Below, piece after piece: positions 1 to 11,095 of a stretch of DNA of 64,000 nucleotides. The position numbers were made by a program, and so were the translations under genes. The first letter of the stretch is position 1. Every line of letters begins with the position of its first letter. The notes under the pieces were generated by a model, which saw nothing but the letters and a program-made list of their open reading frames with translations, had not been told where the DNA came from and did no database searches. Source of the DNA: Paguma larvata (taxonomy: Eukaryota > Chordata > Mammalia > Carnivora > Viverridae); assembly GCA_030068075.1 (NCBI GenBank), contig CM057823.1, positions 17,642,485-17,706,484 of the forward strand, given 5' to 3'.

Positions 1-1369
1 ACCTATATTGCAGTCTTCAAATAGTGTTTCTTCTGGTTACTCTCGGCCATCATGTCGATATAATAAATATCATCCTCCAAGATCCAGTGGAAGAAACGTC
101 TTACCTGAGAAGCTTTTACTACCCTCAACTCCCTCGTTCAGCTTGGTAACTTATCTAGTGTCCCTATGACATTACTTTGCCATAATCCACTCCTAAGTTT
201 TGAGTTTCTTGTAGGGTACTATAAACTTCTTAAGAAGTGCCAATATACCTTACATAAGTTTATATTTTTAGTACTTACCTCAATAAACTTGTTAAATGGA
301 TGAATTCAGTAAATAAATGAGGGAGCGAGGGTGGAATTAAAGATGAGAGTGAGTACGTGAGTGACCTAAAAGTATCCTATCAGAATAGCCACTGCACATT
401 CTATTTTATGGGATTTAAATTCAACAGTAAATATCCATTTAATTCAGGACTATTAAACTCATAATTCTTGTTTGATTCTCTCCCCAATTTATTTTTTTCC
501 ATCTGCCAGTCTGGCATAATTACAACTCCTACCTCAGGTTAGTGAGAATCAATTGGCTTATAAATAATGATAAAGTAGTCAATGTTCATAAAATCCTCTA
601 AAGATGAAAAGCACTCTAACCATCAGCTCTAAGCATTTTTATTTATTAGAAGATAAATTGATGCATTATCAATATCTAGACCACACTTATGATTTATGCC
701 TTAAATACCATTAAGCTTTTTCTCCATCTAATTCTAAGATTGTCTTTCTTTCATTCTGTTATGTAGAGTCTGACATCACTGTCACTGTGGTAAGACATGA
801 AATTAGTAGCCATACACAGAATCTAAAGCAATGATTTGGATCTTGGAATTTAGAACAGTCAGAATACTCCAGCTCTCATTCTGTGTGTGACTTTCTGGTT
901 TAAATTTTACTCCCAACCTTGGAAGGCCTGGGCCTCGTTAGGATAAAGTAGAGTTGTTTAGGACTAGTTTGGGAAGTATGTTATCTCAAATTCAGGCAAT
1001 CTCAGGAGATGTATAAACTCATAGGTCTTGGCAAACTCAAAACACCATGCTTGGAAGCAAACATGGAGTTTATAGAAGATCTTCTCTCTGAAAAGGACCA
1101 GAACATGTTCTAAATAATACCACATCCCAGGATGTATATAACTACACGTGACTTTGTAGAGATAGATACATAAACATATGACAGAGAGAGAGGTGTTTAA
1201 AGTTGCCAGTTCTATAGTCTGTGTATTTGGTGTTAAAATGTGATTTCACTCATAAAATTGAGGCAGTAGTAAATGGTATTAGGTGGCTAAGCTTTGTTTC
1301 TCTCTCCTCTCCCATATGTTTGTGTTTAAATTTTAATGACTCACTAAGTAAGGTATTGAGAAACAACAC
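1..1369. other. Single-copy AT-rich DNA, no gene seen
   Basis: No repeat family, open frame with family likeness, or splice-bounded exon is recognisable here. The base composition is AT-rich and CpG-poor, like ordinary mammalian intron or intergenic DNA. A 65-codon open frame near the right end has no recognisable domain and low-complexity hydrophobic content, so I treat it as chance. Confidence 0.6.
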
Positions 1370-1495
1370 AATATATCACTTATGTTCACAACTATTATTA
1401 TGTCCTTTTTACAGATGAGGAAACTGAGCCTTTAAGAGTTTTCACTTGTCTAAGCACATTAGTGAGTCAGTAGGATGGGTCTCAAACTCAAAAAT
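1370..1495 (-). mobile_element. MIR SINE relic
   Basis: The stretch around 1411-1430 reads as the complement of the MIR core (the 'cagatgaggaaactgag' signature), followed by diverged complement of the MIR tRNA-side half. MIRs are ancient tRNA-derived SINEs shared by all mammals and are immobile today. The edges are approximate and no TSD survives. Confidence 0.7.
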
Positions 1496-1895
1496 AGTTT
1501 AAATCAATGTTTTTCCTCCCAGATACTATGCTATGCTTACTTTATGATGAGATGATAAAAGACCAGATGTACTAATTAGATCCTATGTCCTTAGGCCAAC
1601 ATTATGGGGAACAGGAATTCTCAATACAGCTTGTAAAAATCTTTTAGAGTGTTCCTACCCAAGATTTCTTGAACAAATTCTTGACTTCTAGAATTAGGAG
1701 ACTTGCACTAAAAGAGATGTTAAATGTTTAAATATTTTAAAAATTGAAAAATTTTAAAAATATGGGCTCTACAGTAGTGATTTAGCATTGGGCAAGTGGC
1801 TTTCATAGCTGTCAGCAACAACAATCTGTGTACAGATGCCAGGTTCCCTGCAAGGCCCTAGGCAGCCATCACAGATGGAGCTAGCAATGAATTCC

Positions 1896-2091
1896 CTTTT
1901 TTTTTTTACTTTATTTTTGAGAGAGACAGAGACAGAACATGAGTGGAGGAGGGACAGAGAGAGAGGAAGACACAGAATCTGAAGCAGGCTCCAGGTTCTG
2001 AGCTGTCAGCACAGAGTCCAATATGGGGCTCAAACTCAAAGACCACAAGACCATGATCTGAGCTGAACCCTCTGAGCCACCCAGGCACCCC
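1896..2091 (-). mobile_element. SINEC element (felid type)
   Basis: Reading the minus strand, the order is tRNA-like head (complement of 'gagccacccaggcacccc' at the right edge), SINE body, CT-rich stretch, A-rich tail at the left edge. The body has the felid 'tgctgacagctcagaacctgg' pattern with small changes. Carnivore SINEC elements descend from a tRNA-Lys gene, are transcribed by RNA polymerase III and move with L1 machinery. No clear TSD was found, so the ends are approximate. Confidence 0.9.
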
Positions 2092-3347
2092 TGGAGCCAC
2101 TTTTAATAAACATCGGCAGAGGTAAGTATTGTCTTTGGAGGACACCTGTGAAGGTAGACAAGCATTGCTTCAAAGCATCCATTCCAGGCTCTACGATGAG
2201 ACAGGAGGAGAGAAGGAAACGACTGATGCTATGGCAAAGTCAAAAGAAGTTTTCTCACAAAACACATGTGAGCTATTTCTGGAAAGACCCCAAAATTATC
2301 TGAGAAGAATTTATTTTGGAGACAGATGTTCTCATAAAAATGAATGATGTCTGAGCTAGAAAAAACATGGTGATAGTCATATCATGACTATTTTACTAGA
2401 ACTATTCTAGTTTATTTCTCATTTTGAAAGTTCTTTTTAGCTCTAGCATTTTATAATTTTTAGGTATAATATCTCATCTTATTAGTGCTTTCTTACTCAA
2501 AGCAATCCTATTGTTAGGATCACCACGCCAAAAAAAAAAAAAAAAAAAAGAAAAGAAAACAAGGCAGACATCAGAACAGTGTTGGACTGCAAAGCATTCA
2601 AAGGATAAATGAACCATCACATTTGATTTTTCTTTAAGTACTAGTGCTAAACAATAAAATGAAAACATGAGTTACCAATAGGATCTTTTTTTCCCACCCC
2701 GAAAGACTACAAAACCTTAAAATGATCAGTTATTCCTTATGTTAAGAAGTTGTGGAATAAGTTATATAATTTCATGTCAATCTTTCTCTGTGAAATTTGT
2801 GAAAATCAAGAATAGGTATTAAGACCATTTGCTGACTCAGTCAGCCCATGATTTTCTCATTTCCTCTGAAGAGGTGTGATGTATGGAACATCTTTGTGTG
2901 GACTCTTAGGGCAAGCCAATCCCCAAAAGGGCATTTTTCATGCCCTTTAGAGCAGAGAGCTCTTCAGAGCAACACTTACAAAGGAGACAAAGAAGCAGGA
3001 TTTGACAGAGGGAAAGGTTGAATAGCAATGCAATTACAAAGAGTTCTCAGTAGATTCTGAGGGGAAGGCTGAAATTCAAATGACCCATCAGAGTTGTCCT
3101 GCATCAAAGAAAGGAGTCTGGGACTTTGTACCATGCTAGACTAGTCACTGGTTGCAGACTAACCCCTTCAAGGGGATGCCAACATGAAGGCAGCGGCATG
3201 CTTTCAAAATGACAATTCCAGTAGAGGGAGTTAGCAGCCAATACTCCCAAAGCTGGGAAATGAGTGAGCTGACCCTGAAGGGGAGTCTGAATAGCACACC
3301 ACACCATCCAATACACCCTAGCTCTTGACCTTCTTGCCTTTGTATCC
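2092..3347. other. Single-copy DNA with a 20-base A run
   Basis: No recognisable gene or repeat family. A pure A run lies at 2530-2549, followed by AAAAG-type interruptions. No cDNA-like open sequence or polyadenylation signal lies upstream of it, so it does not look like the tail of a processed pseudogene. Short open frames on both strands show no domain likeness. Confidence 0.55.
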
Positions 3348-3356
3348 AATGTTCCT

Positions 3357-3579
3357 GGGGTGCCCGAGTGGCTCAGTCGGTTAAGTGTCCGACTTCGGCT
3401 CAGGTCATGATCTCACAGTCTATGAGTTCGAGCCCTGCATCGGGCTCTGTGCTGACAGCTCAGAGCCTGGAGCCTGCTTCAGATTCTGTGTCTCCCTCTC
3501 TCTCTCTGACCCTCCCCCACTCATGCTTTGTCTCTCCTGCTCTCAAAAATAAGTAAAAACATAAAAAAGTCCTTTAAAA
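3357..3579 (+). mobile_element. SINEC element with TSD
   Basis: A complete felid-type SINE: tRNA-like head with A-box region near 3368-3384 and B-box GTTCGAGCC at 3426-3434, the 'ctgacagctcagagcctgg' body, CT-rich stretch and A-rich tail. It is flanked by the 9-bp TSD aatgttcct at 3348-3356 and 3580-3588, which fixes both ends and shows insertion by target-primed reverse transcription. An open frame reading through the head is a SINE artefact, not a gene. Confidence 0.95.
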
Positions 3580-3588
3580 AATGTTCCT

Positions 3589-4234
3589 ACCTGTCCCTTC
3601 ACCTTAATTTCCTTGTTTTGGTCTTATATACTCTTTTAGGGACTGCTTTGGTCTCATACTCTGGGTCTTCCTTCTTTTTGCTATCCTAGATTGCAAGATG
3701 TACTTGCCACCTCCAAAAATGAGCTAAAACAATATGACTAGAATTAACACAAAAAGAATTTATGTAGATTTGTCAATCCTACCACAAAGTACTTTCCCCA
3801 CATTCCACTTCATGAAGGATTATACATAATGAATTGAGGGCATGCACTTTCCTCTCTCTGAATACCCTCTCTCTGTATGCCCTTCAAGTTCCCTTCCCTA
3901 TCTCTCTGCAGCAACAAGACCAGGATTTCAGCTTCTAGATCTTTGCTAGAGTTTTTACTTCCATGATGACATCCTTCTTCTATATGTATATCTAAGTTCA
4001 ATGCCAAGCTTGAGTTGTACCTCTGCCTCAACATTTCTCCAATTTTCTTGCCTCCTTCAGATTTTTAGCGAATGTCATCTCTGTAACTCACTGGACATTT
4101 TGATAATATATCTTTGCTTTTGCCTTTTCATACTAATTGTCGTCCATGTTAATAGCCATGGATTTCTTGCACTTTTCTTCTTGTACTCAATGCTTGTTAC
4201 AGTATCTTGCCTGTGGCAGGGTTTTCTGGAGAAA
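3589..4234. other. Single-copy DNA, no gene seen
   Basis: Pyrimidine-rich and otherwise unremarkable. Open frames of 74-78 codons occur on both strands across the same bases, which argues that they are chance. Confidence 0.5.
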
Positions 4235-4288
4235 TGATAGATGGATGGATAGATGGATGGATAGATTATAACTATAACTATAACTATA
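4235..4288 (+). repeat. GATA/GATG and TATAAC simple repeats
   Basis: A short interrupted GATAGATGGATG tetranucleotide array runs into four imperfect TATAAC hexamers. Both are simple repeats and could be length-polymorphic. Confidence 0.85.
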
Positions 4289-4379
4289 TTCCCTTAGTCC
4301 CATGAGGACCCATCGTATTTGTTGTTTTCTCTAAAAGAAATTGGTGACTTTTGAGCTTTAAATTATTTTTCCCAAATCC

Positions 4380-4745
4380 ATTAAGACATAAATGGGATGT
4401 AACATATGTAAGTTTTAGATGTGGAACTTGATGGTTTGAAACACATATACTGTGTATTGATTGCCACAGTAAGTTTTGTTAATACCTGCATCACCTCAGA
4501 TTGCCATCTGTGTATGTGGTGATAACACTTAAGATCTACTAACACTTAAGATCTTAGCGACTTTTCAGTATCGTTAACTATAGTAACATTCTGTACCTTA
4601 GATACCATGAACTTATTTATATGATAACTAGAAATCACTTTCACTGACATCTCTCCATTTTCCTCATTCCCAAGCCCTGGCAACCACCATTTGACTCTCT
4701 CCATTTCTATGATTTCTGCTTTTTAAGATTTCACATATAAGGGAG
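4380..4745 (-). mobile_element. Old L1 3' UTR fragment
   Basis: The plus strand reads as the complement of an old mammalian L1 3' UTR, with the recognisable 'cttatttat' and 'ccctggcaaccaccat' landmarks. It carries a 15-bp direct repeat (taacacttaagatct at 4523-4537 and 4540-4554). It is probably the 3' part of the same kind of old L1 that reappears from 8257. Confidence 0.7.
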
Positions 4746-4749
4746 ACCA

Positions 4750-4861
4750 TGAAGGGAAGGTGGGTGGGGGGATGGGCAAAATAGGTGAAGGGGACTAAGA
4801 GGCACAAACTTACAGTTATAAAATAAATAAGTCATGGGTGTGAAAAATGCATCACGGGAAA
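4750..4861 (+). mobile_element. Short sense-oriented L1 3' UTR piece
   Basis: 'aggtgaaggggactaagagg' followed by 'ataaataagtcatggg' is old L1 3' UTR sequence in the plus orientation, opposite to the fragments on either side. It forms an imperfect inverted repeat with part of the preceding antisense fragment (about 4600-4680). Confidence 0.6.
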
Positions 4862-4977
4862 TATTTAAAAATTTTTTATTTAAATTCTAGTTAGTTAACC
4901 CACGGCGCAATGTTGGTTTCAGGAGTAGAATTCAATGATTCATCACTTACAAACAACTCATCACAACAAGTGCCCTC

Positions 4978-5195
4978 TTTTTTTTTTTCTTAATGTTTTA
5001 TTTATTTTTGAGAGAGAAACAGAAACAGACCGCAAGCAGGGGAGGGACAAAGAGAGATGGGTACACAGAATCTGAAGCAGGCTCCAGGCTCTGAGCTGTC
5101 AGCACGGAGCCCAACACGGGGTTTGAATTAATGAGCTGTGAAATCATGACCAAGCCAAAGTCAGACGCTTAACCAAATGAGCCACTCAGGCATCC
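4978..5195 (-). mobile_element. SINEC element nested in L1
   Basis: Full-length felid SINE on the minus strand with the T-run (its tail) at the left and tRNA head at the right. It is flanked by a perfect 14-bp TSD, caacaagtgccctc, at 4964-4977 and 5196-5209. The TSD is L1 3' UTR sequence, so the SINE is younger than the surrounding L1. Confidence 0.95.
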
Positions 5196-5399
5196 CAACA
5201 AGTGCCCTCCTTATAACCATCATCTATCTAGCCCATCCCCCACTCAACTCTCTACATCAATGCTCAGTTTGTCTCTCTCTTTAAGAGTCTCTTGTGGTTT
5301 GTTTCCCTTCTTTTTTTTCTTCCTCCCTCCCATATGTTCATCTGTTTTGTTTTATAAAATCCATGTATGAGTGAAATCATATGGCATTTATCTCTCTCT

Positions 5400-8112
5400 G
5401 ATTGACTTATTTCACTTGGCATAATATACTATAGCTCTATCCATATTGTTACAAATGGCAAGATTTCATTTTATTTGATGGCTGAGTAATATTCCATTGT
5501 ATGTATATATGCCACCTCTTCTTAACAATTTGTCATTTGATGGACATTTGGGCTCTTTCCATAGCTTGGCTATTGTTGATAGTGCTGCTACAAATATGGG
5601 GTTGTACATACCCCTTTGAATCTGAATTTTTGTATCCTTTTGGTAAATACCTAGTAGTGCAATTCCTGGATCGCAGGGTAGTTCTACTTTTAACTTGTTT
5701 GAGGAACTCCATACTGTTTTCCAGAGTGGCTTCTCCAGACTGCATTTCCACCATTAGCACAAGAGGGTTCCCCTTTCTCTGCATCCTCGCCACACCTATT
5801 GTTTCTGGTATTGTTAATTTTAGCCATTCTGATTGGTGTAAGGTGGTATCTGATTATTGTTTTGATTTGTGTTACCTTGATGATGAGTGATGTTGAACAT
5901 CTTTTCATGTGTCTGTTAGCCATCTGGATGTCTTCTTTGGAAACGTGTCTATTGATGTCTACTACCCATTTCCCAACTGGATTATTGTTTGGGGGGTATT
6001 GAGTTTGATAAGTTCTTTATAGATTTCTAACCCTAGATACTAACCCTTTATCCAATATGTCATTTGCAAATATCTTCTCCCATTCCATCAGTTGCCTTGT
6101 AGTTTTGTTGACTGTTTCTTTTACTGTGCAAAAGCTTTTAATCTTGATGAAATCCTAATAGTTCATTTTGCTTTTCTTTCCTTTGCCTCCAGAGATGTGT
6201 CTAGTAAGAAGTTGCTCCAGCAGAGGTCAAACAGGATGCTTCCTGTGTTCTCTGCTAGGATTTTGACAGTTTCCTGTCTCACATTATGTCTTTTATCCAT
6301 TTTGAGTTTATTTTCATGGATGGTATTAGAAAATGGTCTAGTTTTATTTTTTCTGTGTGTTGTTGTCCAGTTTTCCCAGCACCATTTGTTGAAGAGACTG
6401 TATTTTTTCCATTGATATTTTTTCCTGCTTTATCAAAGATGAGCTGACTATATAGTTGTAGATCTATTTTTGGGTTTTCTACTCTGTTCCATTGATCCAT
6501 GTGTCTATTTTGGTGCCAATACCATATTGTCATGAAGACTGCAGCTTTGTAATATACCTTAAAGTCTAGAATTGTGACACCTCCAACTATGCTTTTCTTT
6601 TGCAGGATTAATTTGGCTATCTGGGGTCTTTTGTGGTGTCTTACAAGTTTTAGGATTGGTTGTTATAGCTCTGTAAAAAGTATTGGTGGTATTTTATAGA
6701 GATTGCATTAAATGTGTAGATTGCTTTGGATAGTATAGACATTTTAACAATGTTTGTTTCTCCAGTCCATGAGCTTGGAATGTTCTTCCATTTCTTTGTG
6801 CCTTCTTCCATTCCTTTCATAAGCATTCTATAGTTTTCAGCATGCAGATCTTTTACCTTTTTGGTTAGGTTTATTCCTAGGTATTTTGTGGGGTTTTTTG
6901 GTGTTGTTATAAATGGGATAAATTCCTTGATTTCTCACTCTGCTGCTTCATTATTGGTGCATAAAAATGCAACAGATTTCTGTATGTTGATTTTATATCC
7001 CGTGACTTTGCTGATTTTATGTATTAGTTCTAGCAAACTTTTTGGTGGAGTCTTTCAGGTTTTCTACATAGAGTATCATGTCATCTGCAAATAGTGAAAG
7101 TTTGACGTCTTCCTCACTGAATTGGATGCCTTTTATTTCTTTTTGTTTTCTAATTGCTGAGGCTAAGACTTCTAGTACTATGGTAAGTAGTAATGATGAG
7201 AGTGGACATCCCTGTCTTGTTTCTGACTACAGAGGAAAGGCTCTCATCAGTGTTTACCCTTTGTGGATGATATTAACTGTAGGTCTTTCATATATGGCCT
7301 TTACGATGTTGATATATGTTCCCTCTATCCCTACTTTGTTGAGCATTTTTATCAAGAATGGATTCTGTGTTTTGTCAAATTCTTTTTCTTCATCTATTGA
7401 GAGAATCATACGGTTCTTACCATTTCTTTTATTAATGTGGTGTATCATGTTGATTAATTTGTGGATATGAAAGCATCCCTGCAGCCCAGGAATACATGCC
7501 ATTTGATCTTGCTAAATAATTCTTTTAATATACTGTTGGATTCCATTTGCTAGTATCTCGTTGATAATTTTTGAATCCATGTTCACAAGGGATATTTGCC
7601 AGTTAATTCTCCTTTTTAGTGGGGTCTTTGTCTGGTTTTGGAATCAAGGAAATACTCACCTCATAGAAGGATTTTGTCAGTTTCTGTCCATTTCTACTTT
7701 TTTTGAACAGTTTGAGAAAAATAGATATTAACTCTTTAAATGTCTGGAAGAATTTCCTTTGAAAGACATCAGGCTCTGGGCTGTTGTTTCTTGGGAGATT
7801 TTCTATTACTGGCTCAGTTTCTTTGCTGGTTATGGGTGTGTTCAAATTTTCTATTTCTTCCTGTTTCAGTTTTGGTAGTCTGTGAGTTTCTAGGAAATTC
7901 ATCCATTTCTTCCAGATTGCCCACTTTGTTCACATGTAATTTTTCATAGTATTCTCTTAAAATCATTTTATTTCTGTGGTGTTGCTTGTGATCTCCTCTT
8001 TCATTCTTGATTTCATTTATTAGAGTTTCTTTTCTTTTTGATAAGTCTGGCTGGGGTTTATGAATTTTATTAATTCTTTCAAAGAACCAGCTCTTAGTTT
8101 TGTTGACCTGTT
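5400..8112 (-). pseudogene. L1 ORF2 remnant (endonuclease/RT protein)
   Basis: Broken open frames on the minus strand together read as the RT and C-terminal part of L1 ORF2p, the protein that nicks target DNA and copies L1 RNA. Visible landmarks: the RT block [10 protein letters not shown] at 7371-7400 (family form SIDAEKAFDK), the catalytic FADDM codons still intact at about 7075-7091, 'SLIPKPDKDPTKKEN' near 7603-7650, and C-terminal '[15 protein letters not shown]' near 5880-5923. Several frame changes between these blocks rule out a functional protein. The N-terminal endonuclease domain is missing because of 5' truncation. Confidence 0.85.
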
Positions 8113-8123
8113 GTACTGTTGGC

Positions 8124-8151
<28 letters not shown>
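8124..8151 (+). repeat. (TG)14 microsatellite
   Basis: Fourteen uninterrupted TG units at the junction between two L1 segments. Some old L1 3' regions contain a TG/TA-rich stretch, so this may be an expanded internal L1 tract. Confidence 0.95.
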
Positions 8152-8154
<3 letters not shown>

Positions 8155-8255
8155 GCGCACGTCATGTTCACTGCAGGATTATTCATAATATACAAGACAT
8201 GGAACAGCAAACCAAGTGTCCATAGGAGGATGAATGGATAAAGAATATGTGGCAT
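8155..8255 (+). mobile_element. Inverted L1 ORF2 C-terminal piece
   Basis: Sense-strand L1 ('caagtgtccatag', 'gatgaatggataaagaat') lies directly next to the antisense copy of the same L1 segment that begins near 8257. The two form a diverged inverted repeat of about 35-40 bp per well-matched arm (8162-8200 against 8266-8305). Confidence 0.6.
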
Positions 8256-8256
8256 A

Positions 8257-10640
8257 GACATATGTCTTGTTTATTGTGAATAACGCTGCAATGAACATGG
8301 GGTTATAGATATCTCTTTGAAATAATGATTTCATTATTTGGAATTAAGTGGAATTGATGGATTGTATGGTAGTTCTATTTTTAATTCTGGAGGACACCTT
8401 CATATTGTTTTTATATCGTCTGTACCAATTTATATTCCCAGCGACAGTGCACAATGTTCTCTTTTCCCCACATCCTCACCAATATTTATCTCTTATTTTT
8501 TTGGTGAGAGCTATTTTAACAGATATGAAGTGATATCTTACCAGAGTGTTGATTTGCATTTTCCTGATAATTAATGTATAACTGGCTGTTTGTATATCTT
8601 CTTTAGAAAAAAAAAAGGCTATTCAAATCCTTGTGTATTTTTTAGTTAGATTATTTTTTTCTACTATTGACTTATATGAGTTCCTTATATGTTTTGGATA
8701 TTAACCCCCTTATCAGACAGATGGTTTATAAATATTTTCTCCTATTCTTTAAGTTGCCTTTTCATTTTTTTAATTCTTTTGCTGTGCAGGAACTTTTGAG
8801 TTTGATATAGTTCTGCCTATTGATTTTTGTTTTTGTTGTTTGCAATTTTGGTGTCATCCAAAAAATTGTTGCCAAGAACAATGTCAAGAAGCTTTTTCCC
8901 TGTATTTTCTTTTAGGAGTTTTATCATTCCAGGTCTTACATTTAAGTCTTTAATCCATTTCAAGTTATTTTTTGTGAGTGGTGAAAGATAGGGGCCCAGT
9001 TTCATTCTTTTGCATGTGAATATCCAATTTTTCCAACACCATTTATTGAAAAACTATCTTTTCCCCATTGAATATTCTTGGCTGCCTTGTCAGATATTAG
9101 TTGACTGTATATGCATGAGATTATTTCTGGGCTCCTGATCCTGTTCCATCAGTCTGTTTCTGTTTTTATGCCAGTACCATACTTCTTTGATTACTATAGC
9201 TTTTTAATCAAATTTGATCTCAGAAAGTGTGAACCTATGTTCATTCTCAGCATTGCTTTGGCTCTTTGGAATCTTTTATAGTTTCACACACATTTTAGAA
9301 CTGTTTTTTCTATTTCTCTGAAAAATACCGTTATAATTTTGATAGGAATTGCATTGAATCTGTAGGTAGCTTTGCCTGGCATGTACATTTTAATGTTAAT
9401 TATTTTGATCTATGAAGAGGGCACATTTATTTGCGCCTTTTCAATTTCTTTCATCAATGTCTTATAATTTTTAATGTATAGATCTTTCATCTCCTTGGTT
9501 AAATTTATTCCTAAATATTTTATTACTTTTAATGCTATTCTCAATAGGATTTTCTTTATTTCTTTTTCAGATCGATTATTGATGGTGTACAGAAATGCAA
9601 TTGATCTTTATATGTTACTTTTGTATCCTACAACTTTACCAAATTTGTTTATTAGTTCTAATAGTTTTTTGATGGAATTTTTAGAATTTTCTATAAATAA
9701 GATCACATCATCTGCAAACAGAGAAAACTTCACTTCTTCCTTTCTTATCTGGATGCTTTTTTTTTTTGTTGTTTTTACTTGCTAAATTACTATGTCTAAT
9801 AGAAATGGTGAGGCTGGGCACCGTTAAAATTTCAGCCTTTCGCCATTGAGGATGCTGTTAGCTATGGGTTTGTCATATATGGCCTTTGTTATGTTGAGGT
9901 GCATTCCTTTTATACTCAATTTTTTGAGAGTTTTTATCATGAAAGAATGTTGAATTTTGTCAAATGCTTTTTCTGCATAGTTGAGATAATCTTCATAATA
10001 CATGGCCAGTGTTCCAGGTATACTTGAGAAGAATGTGTATTCTGTATTCTGGTGCTGTTGGATGGACTGTTCTCTTTATGTCCGTTAGGTACATTTGATC
10101 TAAGATATTATTGAAAGTGGGGTATTGAAATTCCCTGCTATTATTAAATTGTCTATTTATCCCTTCATATCTGTTAGTATTTAATATATTTAGGTGCTCC
10201 AATGTTGGGTGTAAATGCATTTACAATTTTTATATCCTCTTAATTAATTGACTCTTTTTCTTTGTCTCTTGTTAGTTTTAGACTTAATGTCCATATTGTC
10301 TGATAAAAGTATGGCTAGGCTTGCTCAAATTTTGGTTTTCATTTGCATGGAATATCTTTTTCCATCCCTTCACTTTGAGCTTATGTGTGTCCTTAAAGCT
10401 GAAGTGAGTCTCTGATGAGGAGCATATATTTGGATTTTATTTTTTAATCCAGTCAGCCACTCTATGCCATTTGATTAGAAAAGTTAATCCTTTTACATTT
10501 AAAGTAATTATTAATCAGTAAAGACTTATTGACACCATCTAATTAATTATTTTCTAGCTGTTTCGTAGTTTTGTTCTTCCTTTTTTCTTCTCTTTCTGTC
10601 TTCATGAGTTGATGATTTTCCATAGTAGTATACTTGCATA
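8257..10640 (-). mobile_element. Old L1 fragment (ORF2 region)
   Basis: Minus-strand L1 of an older subfamily than the copy to its left, running from the ORF2 C-terminus at 8257 through the RT domain to the ORF2 N-terminal half around 10.5 kb. The RT active-site codons FADDVI are still readable at about 9701-9719. Small minus-strand open frames (for example 8817-9005, 'LKWIKDLNVRPGMIKLLKENTG') are ORF2 shards. It is heavily mutated and inactive. Confidence 0.85.
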
Positions 10641-10649
10641 TTGCAGGTT

Positions 10650-10915
10650 TAGTGGGACTGCTCATCTCCCACTTCATCTAGTTTACTTGTCCTTTATTTT
10701 AGATTTTGCTCAAATATCATCTTAAATAAAGAGACACTCCCTGATCCCATCCAAAGTAACTTTAAACTAACTCAACTATTCCATCATAACTCTCCATCTC
10801 TTTATCACGAGGCCTTCTTTTCATAGCCCTTTGTCTCCTCACTGTAGTACTCCCAATGTTAATTGGTGTTCATACTATGTAATAACTACAATAAATATTC
10901 ATTAAATGAATGAAA
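10650..10915 (+). mobile_element. L2-like 3' end relic
   Basis: Features resemble the ancient LINE2-type 3' end: 'gctcaaatatcatctt', 'ctccctgatcccatcc', and an ending close to 'caataaatattcattaaatgaatga'. It is highly diverged, with approximate boundaries. A diverged piece in the opposite orientation may follow at about 10940-11095. Confidence 0.45.
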
Positions 10916-11095
10916 TCACTCATTAAAATATCTATCAACCACCCTATATGTGACGCAATGTTATATCTGGGTATATACTAAGGAGTACAGTAGTTATAGT
11001 CCTTGACTTCATGTAGTTTGTAATCAGGTAATTGAAACAAATGTTAACCAAAAAGTCAAGCAAATAAATATGTAAAGCTTATATTTTATTTCTGA

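Larger units (their letters stand above)
4862..8112 (-). mobile_element. 5'-truncated carnivore L1
   Basis: On the minus strand this is a younger carnivore LINE-1. The 3' end lies at the left (complement of 'ctagttagttaac' after a T-rich tail), followed by 3' UTR and most of ORF2, and it stops within ORF2 upstream of the reverse-transcriptase core. About 3.0 kb of L1 remains after removing the SINE nested inside its 3' UTR. Many frameshifts and stops show it is dead. No TSD was found at its edges. Confidence 0.9.

Noticed and set aside
2530..2549. A20 run, possible processed pseudogene tail
   Set aside because: No transcript-like sequence, polyadenylation signal or TSD is visible around it.
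3368..3440. tRNA-like A and B boxes, possible tRNA gene
   Set aside because: They belong to the tRNA-derived head of a SINE. The sequence continues into SINE body and tail, and lacks a proper tRNA 3' half.
5501..7470. Series of plus-strand open frames of 77-130 codons
   Set aside because: They lie antisense to a minus-strand L1 ORF2 whose own landmarks are readable in the complementary frames, so they are shadows of the dead L1.
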